From: SOKG01 sp964502665
GTDB lineage: Bacteria > Chloroflexota > Dehalococcoidia > SZUA-161
Reading direction: 5' to 3'
Length of the DNA stretch: 56,612 nucleotides
NCBI GenBank assembly: GCA_964502665.1
Contig: CAZCXP010000002.1
Location: 1 to 56,612 of the forward strand
A model generated the notes under the pieces. The model had not been told where the DNA came from and searched no databases. It was given only the letters and a program-made list of their open reading frames with translations. This document shows positions 35,415 to 43,048 of the stretch, piece by piece; position 1 is the first letter of the stretch; each line of letters starts with the position of its first letter. The position numbers and the translations under genes are program-made.

Positions 35415-35801
35415 TCATGCGCCAGCAAGGGGTTTCTCCGCACCTAGACTTCTCTCGACTGTTTGCACAAGATGCCCCATGTCAAAAGGCTTCTGAATAT
35501 AGGCATAGGGCTTTACCTCGGTGACTTGTGTTCTGTTGGGTTCCAAGACTGATATCACGATAACGGGAACCTTTTCCATCCATTCAAGTTTCTCCAGAAG
35601 CCTTGCGATGAACCAACCATCGCAATCAGGCAATCTAATATCCAGCACTACTGAGTCCGGCTTCTCTTCGAACAGATATCTGACGGCATCAACGCCACTA
35701 TAGAACACCCTAACATCATAACCCCTCTTGCTCAGGCAGATGTCTATGGTCTTCGAAAGTAGCGAGTCGTCATCGACAATGACCACCTTTTTTGTTCCCA
35801 T
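35415..35801 (-). CDS. CheY-like single-domain response regulator
   Basis: 128 residues forming one receiver domain: acidic DDD at 10-12, phospho-acceptor Asp54 (VVLDIRLPDCDG), and QKPFD supplying the conserved Lys. No output domain. It is the last gene of the minus-strand group with the OmpR-type regulator and kinase, so it may act as a phosphate sink or a protein-protein switch for the same kinase. Confidence 0.9.
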   Translation of the reverse strand: MGTKKVVIVDDDSLLSKTIDICLSKRGYDVRVFYSGVDAVRYLFEEKPDSVVLDIRLPDCDGWFIARLLEKLEWMEKVPVIVISVLEPNRTQVTEVKPYAYIQKPFDMGHLVQTVERSLGAEKPLAGA

Positions 35802-35825
35802 AGCGGGCCTTCCTTGAGATAAGCG

Positions 35826-36053
35826 TTACCTATCGTAATCGAGCTGAGTTTGAGGCTGGGGATAAAGTTCGTCAAGTATCAAGAAGGATAGCGGTCCCAA
35901 GCAAGTAATGAACACAATTGGAATCGCCCACAGGCCCTTCCGACCCCCCGGCACTCGCTTCCTCTCAAGCAAACCCTTCAGTGCTATCGGCACCAACGCC
36001 CAATGAATCAGGCCAAGGAGGACAATCTTCAAAATCGTTTCGAGTTCCACCAT
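35826..36053 (-). CDS. Small two-TM protein, PLDc_N-like
   Basis: 75 residues with two hydrophobic helices (about 7-25 and 42-63) separated by the basic loop ERKRVPGGRKGLW, resembling the PLDc_N domain at the N-terminus of cardiolipin synthases and in small membrane proteins. No catalytic HKD motif. AAGGAGGCGAC lies before ATG 36053. Upstream on the minus strand are two TTATGC repeats and CATAATAATGG, a possible promoter. Confidence 0.65.
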   Translation of the reverse strand: MVELETILKIVLLGLIHWALVPIALKGLLERKRVPGGRKGLWAIPIVFITCLGPLSFLILDELYPQPQTQLDYDR

Positions 36054-36227
36054 GATGTCGCCTCCTTACTTCTTTCGTTCCACCATTATTATGTGCCAGA
36101 AAGCATAAGGAAGGCATAAAGATATGGGGGCGACACATAAGGATTCTGTAAGGTTTTGGGGGCTGAAGAGGATTGGGCGAGGTATTACGGGAGTTCCCTT
36201 GAAGATCGGGAGGTTTGCTTGGGCAAA

Positions 36228-36920
36228 TCAATCGGGCTTGACAAACCGATAGCCTATCCGAGGTTCGGTCGCAATGAAGCGTGGATCTGATGGGTCGTCT
36301 TCTATCTTTCTCCTGAGTTGCCCGATGAAAACGCGGACATACTCCCTTTCGTCACCATATTCTGGACCCCAAACATTGTGCAGCAACTCTCTGTGGGTTA
36401 GCGCCTTGCCCGAATTGGAAACCAGATACGCCAGAAGCTCATACTCGGTCCCGGTGAGTTTCAAGACCTGTCCTCGCCGTTTAACCACCCTCCTGGACAG
36501 GTCAACTTCCAGGTCTCCCGCAGTGAACAGGGGGGCAGCAACGGTTGTGCCCGCGGAACGCCTCAGTGCCACTCTGATTCTGGCCAGTAACTCTTCTATG
36601 CCGAAGGGCTTGGTAACGTAGTCGTCGGCACCCTCATCCAGGGCCCTAACCTTATCTTTCTCGTCTCCCCTTACGCTCAGGATTATGATGGGCATATCCG
36701 CCCACTCCCTTATTCGGCGGCAGGCGTCGATACCATCCATGCGGGGCATATTCACGTCGAGCACGATTACATCCGGAAGCACACGTTCTGCCGCCTCTAT
36801 GGCCTCGATCCCATCCTGGGCAAGATATATCTCGTAGCCCCGAGCTTCCAGGTTGGCGCGAATGAACATGCGTATCTTTGGCTCATCATCAACGACGAGG
36901 ATTTTTGTCTTCTTAGCCAT
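36228..36920 (-). CDS. OmpR/KdpE-family response regulator
   Basis: 230 residues. Receiver domain with DDE (11-13), phospho-acceptor Asp55 (VIVLDVNMPRMDG) and TKPFG; C-terminal winged helix (about 130-228) with LTGTEYELLAYL, LLHNVWG and IATEPRIGYRF, closest in style to KdpE. It follows the kinase by 12 bp and is its evident partner. The class differs from the three NarL-type regulators in the window although the cognate kinase shares their N-terminal domain. Confidence 0.94.
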   Translation of the reverse strand: MAKKTKILVVDDEPKIRMFIRANLEARGYEIYLAQDGIEAIEAAERVLPDVIVLDVNMPRMDGIDACRRIREWADMPIIILSVRGDEKDKVRALDEGADDYVTKPFGIEELLARIRVALRRSAGTTVAAPLFTAGDLEVDLSRRVVKRRGQVLKLTGTEYELLAYLVSNSGKALTHRELLHNVWGPEYGDEREYVRVFIGQLRRKIEDDPSDPRFIATEPRIGYRFVKPD

Positions 36921-36932
36921 CGCGTCTACACC

Positions 36933-38363
36933 TCACTTCCTGCTTGGCGGTGCGACGGGCAGTGTGAAATGCAAAGTGGAGCCATGTCCGATTTCGCTTT
37001 CGGCCCAAATCCGCCCCCCGTGATTGTCAATAATGGCCCGGCAAATAGCCAGGCCTAGACCAGTACCCCCGGGCTTCTGCCGCTTCTGGATACCACGGTA
37101 GAACTTGTCGAATATCTTCCCCAGGTCCCCCCGTGGTATTCCCACACCCTCATCAGAGACACTCACTTCCACCTCGCTATCCACACTCGTAACCCTTATA
37201 GTTATCCTGGTTCCATCTTGGGAGTAAGCTGTCGCATTCTCAAGTAGGTTAACCAACACCTGTCTTATCTGACTACAGTCAGCGTAGATTTCTGGCACAT
37301 CGGGCTCCACATCGGTCTCGAAGATATGGTTTTTGTGAACCCATTTCTGATGCTCCAATGCCTCATTGATGATGTCCGAGATATAGCAGCGCTCCTTTTC
37401 CGGTTTCCAAACACCTGCCTCAAGCTTGCTCATATCAAGCAGTTTGGTAACCAGGCTTGCTAATCTATCCGTCTCCTCGCCTACGCCGCTTAGAAGCATC
37501 TCCTGGGTTTCATCATCCAGTTCTATATCCTTTTGCAGCAGACTGCTGGTGATCCCCTTTATGGAGGTCAGCGGCGATCGAAGCTCGTGAGAGATGTTTG
37601 ATAGAAGCTCGGACTTCAATTTGTCGAGCTCGATAAGTTCCAACTCGACCTGCTTGCGCTGCGTAATGTTTCTGAATGTAGCAAGCTGGCAAACCACTCC
37701 GTTGGAATCGACAAAGGGTGAGGCAACCACCTCATAGGTCCTGCCATCTGGCAAGTTATACTCCCATCTCTCAATCGCACCACTTATGACGCTTGGCAGC
37801 TTGCAGATATGGTTGCACGGGTCATCAAAGTTGTGCAGATACTCATAGCAATGGGAGCCGACGCCCGCGCCAAACTCCCTTACCATACTTGGATTCAGAA
37901 AGTGTATCCTGTAGTCAGGGCCAGCGATCATGACTCCATCTTCCATTTTGTCCAGCATGCCCAAGAACCTGTCTCTCTCGCTTCTTAGCAATGCTTCGAA
38001 ATAGCTGCGCAGTTCGGACTGATTGCGTATCACGCCCGTGAAGGAACCCATGAGCCCTGCAACTATGGTAAAAAGCACTATCCTGAGCATCGGGTCAGGG
38101 AAGGGCGATACCACGAGAGCGCGGGGCAAAAAGGCAATGAGGGCAGCAAGTGTGACGACCACAGCTCCTTTGACCCTGTAGGTGTGGCCAGCGTAGATTA
38201 TTGGAGCCAGGAAAAGGAGGCGATGTACATCGTGCACGCCGTAGAAGAACTCATAGCGCAAAGCCGTCCAGCCAGCGAAGTCTATCAGCTCCCCGAAATA
38301 GTAGAGCAAGGTGCAGAGCCCGAAAAGCGCTAGCAATATGTAAAACGAGCGGGCCCCAAACAT
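36933..38363 (-). CDS. Membrane PAS histidine kinase (HisKA type)
   Basis: 476 residues from ATG 38363, which has GAGAGGGG 7 bp upstream. The frame is open to 38537, but that stretch is the regulatory element, so the longer start is rejected; ATG 38441 is a less likely alternative. Four hydrophobic helices (LLFLAPIIYAGHTYR, LPRALVVSP) are shared with the kinases at 16721 and 20989. Then PAS (about 140-255, including HICKLP), HisKA (SNISHELRSPLTS) and HATPase (DEGVGIP, GGTGLGLAI). It pairs with the OmpR-type regulator. Confidence 0.92.
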   Translation of the reverse strand: MFGARSFYILLALFGLCTLLYYFGELIDFAGWTALRYEFFYGVHDVHRLLFLAPIIYAGHTYRVKGAVVVTLAALIAFLPRALVVSPFPDPMLRIVLFTIVAGLMGSFTGVIRNQSELRSYFEALLRSERDRFLGMLDKMEDGVMIAGPDYRIHFLNPSMVREFGAGVGSHCYEYLHNFDDPCNHICKLPSVISGAIERWEYNLPDGRTYEVVASPFVDSNGVVCQLATFRNITQRKQVELELIELDKLKSELLSNISHELRSPLTSIKGITSSLLQKDIELDDETQEMLLSGVGEETDRLASLVTKLLDMSKLEAGVWKPEKERCYISDIINEALEHQKWVHKNHIFETDVEPDVPEIYADCSQIRQVLVNLLENATAYSQDGTRITIRVTSVDSEVEVSVSDEGVGIPRGDLGKIFDKFYRGIQKRQKPGGTGLGLAICRAIIDNHGGRIWAESEIGHGSTLHFTLPVAPPSRK

Positions 38364-38440
38364 AGCTAAACCCCTCTCGACATACCCTCCCTTGAAAAGC
38401 GAATCTATATGCTTGCCAGCTCCTTGGTTCCACCTTGACA

Positions 38441-38534
38441 TTACCATACTAATCGTGAAACTGGCTTCCGCCGTAATGCCTGTTTCTACTTGCCGAAAAC
38501 CCCTATAACGCTGGCCATTGCTAAGCATTTGTGC
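38441..38534 (-). promoter_or_regulatory. AGGCAT-type regulatory element upstream of the PAS kinase operon
   Basis: Minus strand: GCACAAATGC (38534-38525), 43 bp, AGGCATTACGGCGGAAG (38481-38465), then TATGGTAATGTC (about 38449-38438). The distal AGGCATATT site is absent. It overlaps the open frame that would otherwise extend the kinase N-terminus. Confidence 0.7.
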
Positions 38535-38807
38535 CAATGCGGAAGGGGCTGACGAATGGGGTGCCGTAAGATAGTGACACCGAGAAACAGCAGGCCAGGC
38601 TGGGTGCCTTGCCGTAGGGACTCAGAGAGCGATACGATTGGTGGAGCATCAGCAGCTCGGTTGCTATGCGGCGGTGTAACTCAAAAGGAAAGCCTTGATC
38701 TGCTTCAATCTTGATGACAGCGGAACAAGGCTTTCCTAACCGTCAATCGTACCTGCTACTCCTATTTCACTTCCTCCTTTCCTTAGCTGCCCGTCTCTCT
38801 ACACCGC
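38535..38807. other. Intergenic region between kinase operon and micro-protein cluster 2
   Basis: Contains the inverted repeat at 38686-38737 and otherwise nothing recognisable. Confidence 0.5.
38686..38737. terminator. 12-bp inverted repeat, probable terminator or structured element
   Basis: AGGAAAGCCTTG (38686-38697) is perfectly repeated in inverse as CAAGGCTTTCCT (38726-38737), with a 28-nt loop. It lies 71 bp past the stop of the minus-strand micro-protein gene. Outer flanks ACGATTG and CAATCGT could extend the fold. Confidence 0.5.
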
Positions 38808-38972
38808 CTACCCTGCAATAGCGTGCTTCTCCACCGCCACCCCGCGGGCAGCCTTCCTCTTCTCTCTAATGGCTGCATAAACGCCTCCGACGTTCAGATA
38901 CCATACATATGCCGCCGGGAAGAGGATGATGGGTATTCCCAACACCAGGACCAGAACTACTTGCCACTCCAT
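38808..38972 (-). CDS. Single-TM micro-protein, paralogue 5
   Basis: 54 residues, ATG 38972 with AAAGGAGGTG upstream. MEWQVV, LVLGIPIILFPAAYVWYLN (about 9-27), GGVYAAIREKRKAARG and a short charged tail. Same architecture as the plus-strand cluster, closest to the member at 23694. Second gene of cluster 2, after the paralogue at 39019-39204. Confidence 0.85.
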   Translation of the reverse strand: MEWQVVLVLVLGIPIILFPAAYVWYLNVGGVYAAIREKRKAARGVAVEKHAIAG

Positions 38973-39018
38973 CTCGCACCTCCTTTCTTCTTATCTTGTT
39001 TTTTCTCCTCGGGCCGCT

Positions 39019-39204
39019 CTATGTCAGAGCGGTGTGCTTCTCGGCTACTGCTCCGCTCTCCCGAGCAATTCGCCTTTTCTGCCGTTGGCGTGCATCACGA
39101 ACGACCTGATACAGGCCGCTGATGTTCAGGTACCATACGAACGCCACCGGGAGGAGTACTGCGGGTATTCCCAACACCAGCGCTAGAACTACTTGCCACC
39201 CCAT
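39019..39204 (-). CDS. Single-TM micro-protein, paralogue 6
   Basis: 61 residues, ATG 39204 with AAAGGAGGC upstream. MGWQVV, LVLGIPAVLLPVAFVWYLN, then SGLYQVVRDARQRQKRR. Of the same SGLYQV subtype as 24112. Placed directly behind an AGGCAT element, so it is probably the first gene of a two-gene operon with 38808-38972. Confidence 0.87.
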   Translation of the reverse strand: MGWQVVLALVLGIPAVLLPVAFVWYLNISGLYQVVRDARQRQKRRIARESGAVAEKHTALT

Positions 39205-39270
39205 CTTTTGTGCCTCCTTTCGTTGATCTCGGGGTTTCCCCCCGTCCAGTATCAGCTTAGCACGCTAGCG

Positions 39271-39408
39271 GCAATATTGACTTCCGCCGTAATGCCTGTT
39301 CTTGGTCGCCAAAAACACCTGTTCTATGATCCCTGACGGGAGCATTTGTGCCTGCGCTGCAGAGCAGGACACGAGGCCAATATGCCTAGTTGAAGGGAGC
39401 ATTTATGC
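39271..39408 (-). promoter_or_regulatory. AGGCAT-type composite regulatory element upstream of micro-protein cluster 2
   Basis: Minus strand: GCATAAATGC (39408-39399), AGGCATATT (39387-39379), 27 bp, GCACAAATGC (39351-39342), 44 bp, AGGCATTACGGCGGAAGTC (39297-39279). The richest version, with a second distal palindrome. The region toward the gene (GCTAGCGTGCTAAGC) departs from the GGTGGTAAT block of the others. Confidence 0.75.
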
Positions 39409-39514
39409 TGGGCTGGGCGAGAAGAAGAGAGGAGAGCCTCTGGGGCTGGCGGTTATCTAAAGATCTGCCATTGGCGCAGCCTTTGCAGGCCAGGCTTCAG
39501 GCTCGGGGTGCTTG

Positions 39515-40525
39515 CTAGAAGAGGAGAGCGTCGAGGAAACCAAGGAGGACTTCGTGATTCCTCTCCATGTCATGTCCGATGTGATACCGGTAAACCCTGG
39601 AACAGCGAAGGAGCGTGAGGCAGTTTCGCAGGCGGGAGAAAGCCAGCCGGGCGTTGCCGGTGGTCTGCCAAATGCTTCTCCCCAGCAGGTACTCCATGCC
39701 CTGATGAAGGCCCAGTCCAACCACGGAGTTCTTGATGAGCTCCTTGGCTGCGCTGAGCCTGCTCGCGGACTCGATCCTCGAGTCGCACCCCAACGTCCTT
39801 TTTCCGAGCAGGATGACGCGGCAAGGGCAGGGAGGGCTAACTGCCTCCGTGTAGTAGGCTACGTCAACAAGTATCTTGGTGCCCACACCCATGAAGTTCG
39901 CGGGGTGTCGGTACTGTTCGGGGATGTCCAGCTCAGCACCAGGCAAAATGCCGAGACGCAAGGGGAAGGGCAGAACCTCTCCCTTTCGCGTGATCAACGG
40001 CGAGTCCTCGGAAAGCAACTTAACCTGCCCTGACTCGAGCAGGCGGAGTGCAAGGGTAGTCTTTCCGCCTTTCTCAGGGAGAAGTATTAGTATCGCTTTG
40101 TCGTTCTTACTGATCCCGAGCGCGTGAACACGGTGAATATGCCTGGAATCCAGGTACTGCCCCACTGCAGAAAGGACGGTCAGGTAGCTGATCTCGTGCC
40201 TGAGGTCGGCGCTGTCCGAGAACACCCGATACTCTCTCTGCCCCAGATCCGAGACCCTCAAGCCCGCCCCGTGGTAATCCGTGTAGATAGCCTCTTTCCC
40301 CCTGTAGCAAACGTAGTTGATTGAGTGGATGGAAGCAGGCAGGTCGGGAAGCGAACTGAAATCCGGCTTCTCATCAAAGACCTCAATGGTCACTTCGGGC
40401 GCAGTGGGAGCAGCTTCGAAAAAGGAGAAGTCCCGCCTGACGCGCTCCACGGTGCTGCCATCTGCACTACGCAGTTCTACTCTGAGACCATAGAAGTCAA
40501 AGCAAACAGAGCCAACGCTAACCAC
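39515..40525 (-). CDS. HprK-like P-loop kinase
   Basis: 336 residues from GTG 40525, which overlaps the stop of the preceding gene by one base and has AAGGGG upstream; longer starts would run deep into the radical SAM gene. The P-loop LLPEKGGKTTLALRLL and following LLSEDSPLI resemble the kinase domain of HPr kinase/phosphorylase. Such stand-alone HprK-like proteins, without HPr, occur in peptide-modification and polysaccharide clusters, where some phosphorylate a peptide or sugar. Last gene of the minus-strand cluster. Confidence 0.75.
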   Translation of the reverse strand: MVSVGSVCFDFYGLRVELRSADGSTVERVRRDFSFFEAAPTAPEVTIEVFDEKPDFSSLPDLPASIHSINYVCYRGKEAIYTDYHGAGLRVSDLGQREYRVFSDSADLRHEISYLTVLSAVGQYLDSRHIHRVHALGISKNDKAILILLPEKGGKTTLALRLLESGQVKLLSEDSPLITRKGEVLPFPLRLGILPGAELDIPEQYRHPANFMGVGTKILVDVAYYTEAVSPPCPCRVILLGKRTLGCDSRIESASRLSAAKELIKNSVVGLGLHQGMEYLLGRSIWQTTGNARLAFSRLRNCLTLLRCSRVYRYHIGHDMERNHEVLLGFLDALLF

Positions 40526-41688
40526 TATTGCGCCCCTTGACCCGCGACCGCAGCAATCGCCTTCTCCTTGATCAAGAACGTGGCATAATAGAAAAACTCC
40601 AGCCGAAAACAGAAAGCCAGATCGCAGCATATGGTGCAACTGGGGCAGTAGAGCCTCTCAGCCCGCCTCCTCAGCTCTTTGGCCTCATCGGAATACCAGA
40701 GCTCGTCCGGCGGCGTGTCCAGCATGGAGCCGTAGACCAGCGAGCTGTCCGCAGAGCAAAGAAGGAGCGTGCCGTCGCTATCGATGCCGGCGCCATAGTG
40801 ACAGAGGCAGCACGGCAGCTTTCTTCTTTTGCGGCCTTCCACTATGGCAAAGTACTCTCGCCAGAAGGGAACGTTGGACGGCATCAGACAGTGACTCAGC
40901 TCGTTACCAAGCAACCCCTTCAGCTTTTGCAGTTGTTCCGTTGTCAGCTTCAAGGACTCACGCGTCTTCTCATCCTCGACGAATATGTTGGAGACGCACA
41001 CCGGGGAGAAGACAATCGGCAACCCGATCCCCTTCACATGGTCGTACAGCTGCACCAGGTTATCGATGTTCAGCGGCTGGACGACGCATGTGGAGCACAG
41101 GTAGAATGGCCTCTGTGTCTTAAGTTCTTTCAGCCTGGATATCGTCTCGCTGACCCTTTCGAAAGCCTGAGGCACCCTCCTTATCCTGTCACAGGTCTCT
41201 CCATGGCCATCGAGCGAGACCGACACGGCGAATGTCTCCAGCCTATCCAGTTGTGGCAGGGCCAGCAACTGCCGCACCCTTTCCACCACGGTATCAGGCT
41301 CCAGGCCGTTGGTCAGGAGTGACATCGCCTTGAGGTTGGGACAGGATTCCAGCGTGGTCCTGGCGATGTCAGCGAGGTCTCCCCTTAGAGTGGGCTCGCC
41401 GCCACCCAGGACGAACTTCTCCAAGGACCTGAACAAAGGATTGCTGAGCATCTCACCCAGTTGTGCCGCGGTGAGCTCAGTGGCCTGATCACGCCTCTTC
41501 CAGTCGGAGCACATCACACACTTTGAATTGCAGCTTCGCGTAACGCGCAGCGTGGCATACAGGGGTCTCGGCGTGTGGACGCGGCCGGCGGTGTGATATT
41601 TGACGCCGCGCCAGAAATAACAGGGGAGCTTCAGCAGATCTGCGGCGGTGATCTGACCCGGCCTCGCATTCTGGCCTTTATTTCTCAT
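40525..41688 (-). CDS. Radical SAM protein with C-terminal Cys cluster (SPASM-like)
   Basis: 387 residues from ATG 41688 (GAGGGG 7 bp upstream; an in-frame start at 41709 lies further upstream). SAM-cluster motif CNSKCVMC (about 55-62), GGGEPTLR, and a C-terminal set LPCCLCHYGAGIDSDGTLLLC followed by CPSCTICCDL that fits auxiliary-cluster binding. SPASM proteins often modify peptides or act as anaerobic sulfatase-maturing-like enzymes. No precursor peptide with an obvious leader is seen next to it. Overlaps the upstream gene by 11 bp. Confidence 0.88.
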   Translation of the reverse strand: MRNKGQNARPGQITAADLLKLPCYFWRGVKYHTAGRVHTPRPLYATLRVTRSCNSKCVMCSDWKRRDQATELTAAQLGEMLSNPLFRSLEKFVLGGGEPTLRGDLADIARTTLESCPNLKAMSLLTNGLEPDTVVERVRQLLALPQLDRLETFAVSVSLDGHGETCDRIRRVPQAFERVSETISRLKELKTQRPFYLCSTCVVQPLNIDNLVQLYDHVKGIGLPIVFSPVCVSNIFVEDEKTRESLKLTTEQLQKLKGLLGNELSHCLMPSNVPFWREYFAIVEGRKRRKLPCCLCHYGAGIDSDGTLLLCSADSSLVYGSMLDTPPDELWYSDEAKELRRRAERLYCPSCTICCDLAFCFRLEFFYYATFLIKEKAIAAVAGQGAQ

Positions 41689-43048
41689 ACCAATCCCCTC
41701 TGCCCCCAAGGGTCAGCCTCAAGAACAGCCCAGCCTGCCTTGCGGTGACGCGTTTTCGTTCGAGCAGGAACCTCCATATATACCGTGGGTTTAGGATCGC
41801 ACTGCGCCTTATGCTGTGTTTCCACTGCTCCACCTGCTCCCTGGACAGGTAAAGAGTGCCCGCTAGCGGGTAGTCGGAGTGGACGTAGTCGTTGATCCCC
41901 AAGTCCCTGTCCAAAAGACCCAATTCCTTGAATTCCTGGTATAGAAGGGTGCCCGGCCACGGCCTCACCTGTTTGAGGATAAACGAGGGCAGTGGTACGT
42001 CCTTTAAGAATCTGGCCAGCTTGGACAGGGTCTCATCGCTATCCCAGGGAAACCCGATATGGAACACCGGCACCAAGACTATCCCCGCCTCTTTCAGGTT
42101 CTCCGCACACGCCTTCAACTGCTCCGGGGATATTCCCCCCTTCACCTTGCGCGCGATGTCGTTGTCCAGCGACTCCACTCCGAGCATAATGGCGTCACAT
42201 CCGGCCTCTTTGAGCCTGCGCAGTACCCCGGGATCGCACTCGCGGAGGTGTGCATCAGTCCTCCAGGACACTTCTATTCCTCTGGAAACCAACTGGGCAC
42301 AGAACTCATCCCGCCACTCGGCGGCTGTAGGCATCGCCGGGTCTATGATAAGCACCCTTCCCACGCTGGATATGGCCTCGATTTCGTCAACGACGTCCTC
42401 CACCCTCCTGCGGCGCAACCCACTCCTGCTGTACAGGCAGAAGGTATGACCCATGGGGCACCCTCTTCCCGTCGTGATCGCCGCCGCCCGGTAACGCCTC
42501 AAAGGCGTCTGCTTTAGAAGGGCTGCGCACGACGGAAGGTGCTCCGAATTGGGCAGATGGGGCATGAGACCGGTATCCACCAGCTCGCTGTCCTTCCTGA
42601 ATATGACGCCGGGGAAATCCGGATCACCATTCTCCTCCCATTTGGAAAGGAGCTTTCCGAGAGTGATCTCCCGCTCCCATAGCCTTACCGAAGCATCTAT
42701 GAAGGTGAAACGCCGCATAGCCTCCATCTCAAGTCCGTCATAGGCATCGTTGAGGATCATCACAGTGCGCTTGCCGTTGTACTTCGCCCGCCTAAGCAAG
42801 TCTACGTCGTCGTAGAAGCTATGGAGAATGCACACCCATACAACCACCACATCGTACCCATTGAAGGATACCGAAGCCGTCTCCGCATCCAGCGCATCGG
42901 CGTCCTTTCCCATAGCCCGGAGGTACGCCGCTGCCAAGAAGATGCCACTAGGCAGGAAATCGCAGTCAGTCAGACCGATGCCATACTCCTCCCTGGACAC
43001 GTACATCGCCTTTCGCCCTTTGGGAGGGTTCAGCAGCAGAGTCCTCAT
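41678..43048 (-). CDS. B12-binding-type radical SAM protein with atypical Cys motif
   Basis: 456 residues. N-terminal cobalamin-binding-like domain (LLLNPP, YLRAMGKDADALDAE, no clear DxHxxG), then the radical SAM domain, where the cluster motif reads GRGCPMGHTFCLYSRSG: the middle Cys of CxxxCxxC is His. Downstream features (IIDPAMP, MLGVESLDNDIARKVKGG, FHIGFPWD) are normal for the family. Either His ligates the cluster or the enzyme has lost activity. Its start overlaps the dehydrogenase gene by 4 bp. Confidence 0.85.
   Translation of the reverse strand: MRTLLLNPPKGRKAMYVSREEYGIGLTDCDFLPSGIFLAAAYLRAMGKDADALDAETASVSFNGYDVVVVWVCILHSFYDDVDLLRRAKYNGKRTVMILNDAYDGLEMEAMRRFTFIDASVRLWEREITLGKLLSKWEENGDPDFPGVIFRKDSELVDTGLMPHLPNSEHLPSCAALLKQTPLRRYRAAAITTGRGCPMGHTFCLYSRSGLRRRRVEDVVDEIEAISSVGRVLIIDPAMPTAAEWRDEFCAQLVSRGIEVSWRTDAHLRECDPGVLRRLKEAGCDAIMLGVESLDNDIARKVKGGISPEQLKACAENLKEAGIVLVPVFHIGFPWDSDETLSKLARFLKDVPLPSFILKQVRPWPGTLLYQEFKELGLLDRDLGINDYVHSDYPLAGTLYLSREQVEQWKHSIRRSAILNPRYIWRFLLERKRVTARQAGLFLRLTLGGRGDWYEK

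Noticed and set aside
38364..38537. N-terminal extension of the PAS kinase
   Set aside because: The sequence is the AGGCAT regulatory element; ATG 38363 has a good ribosome site and matches the paralogues.
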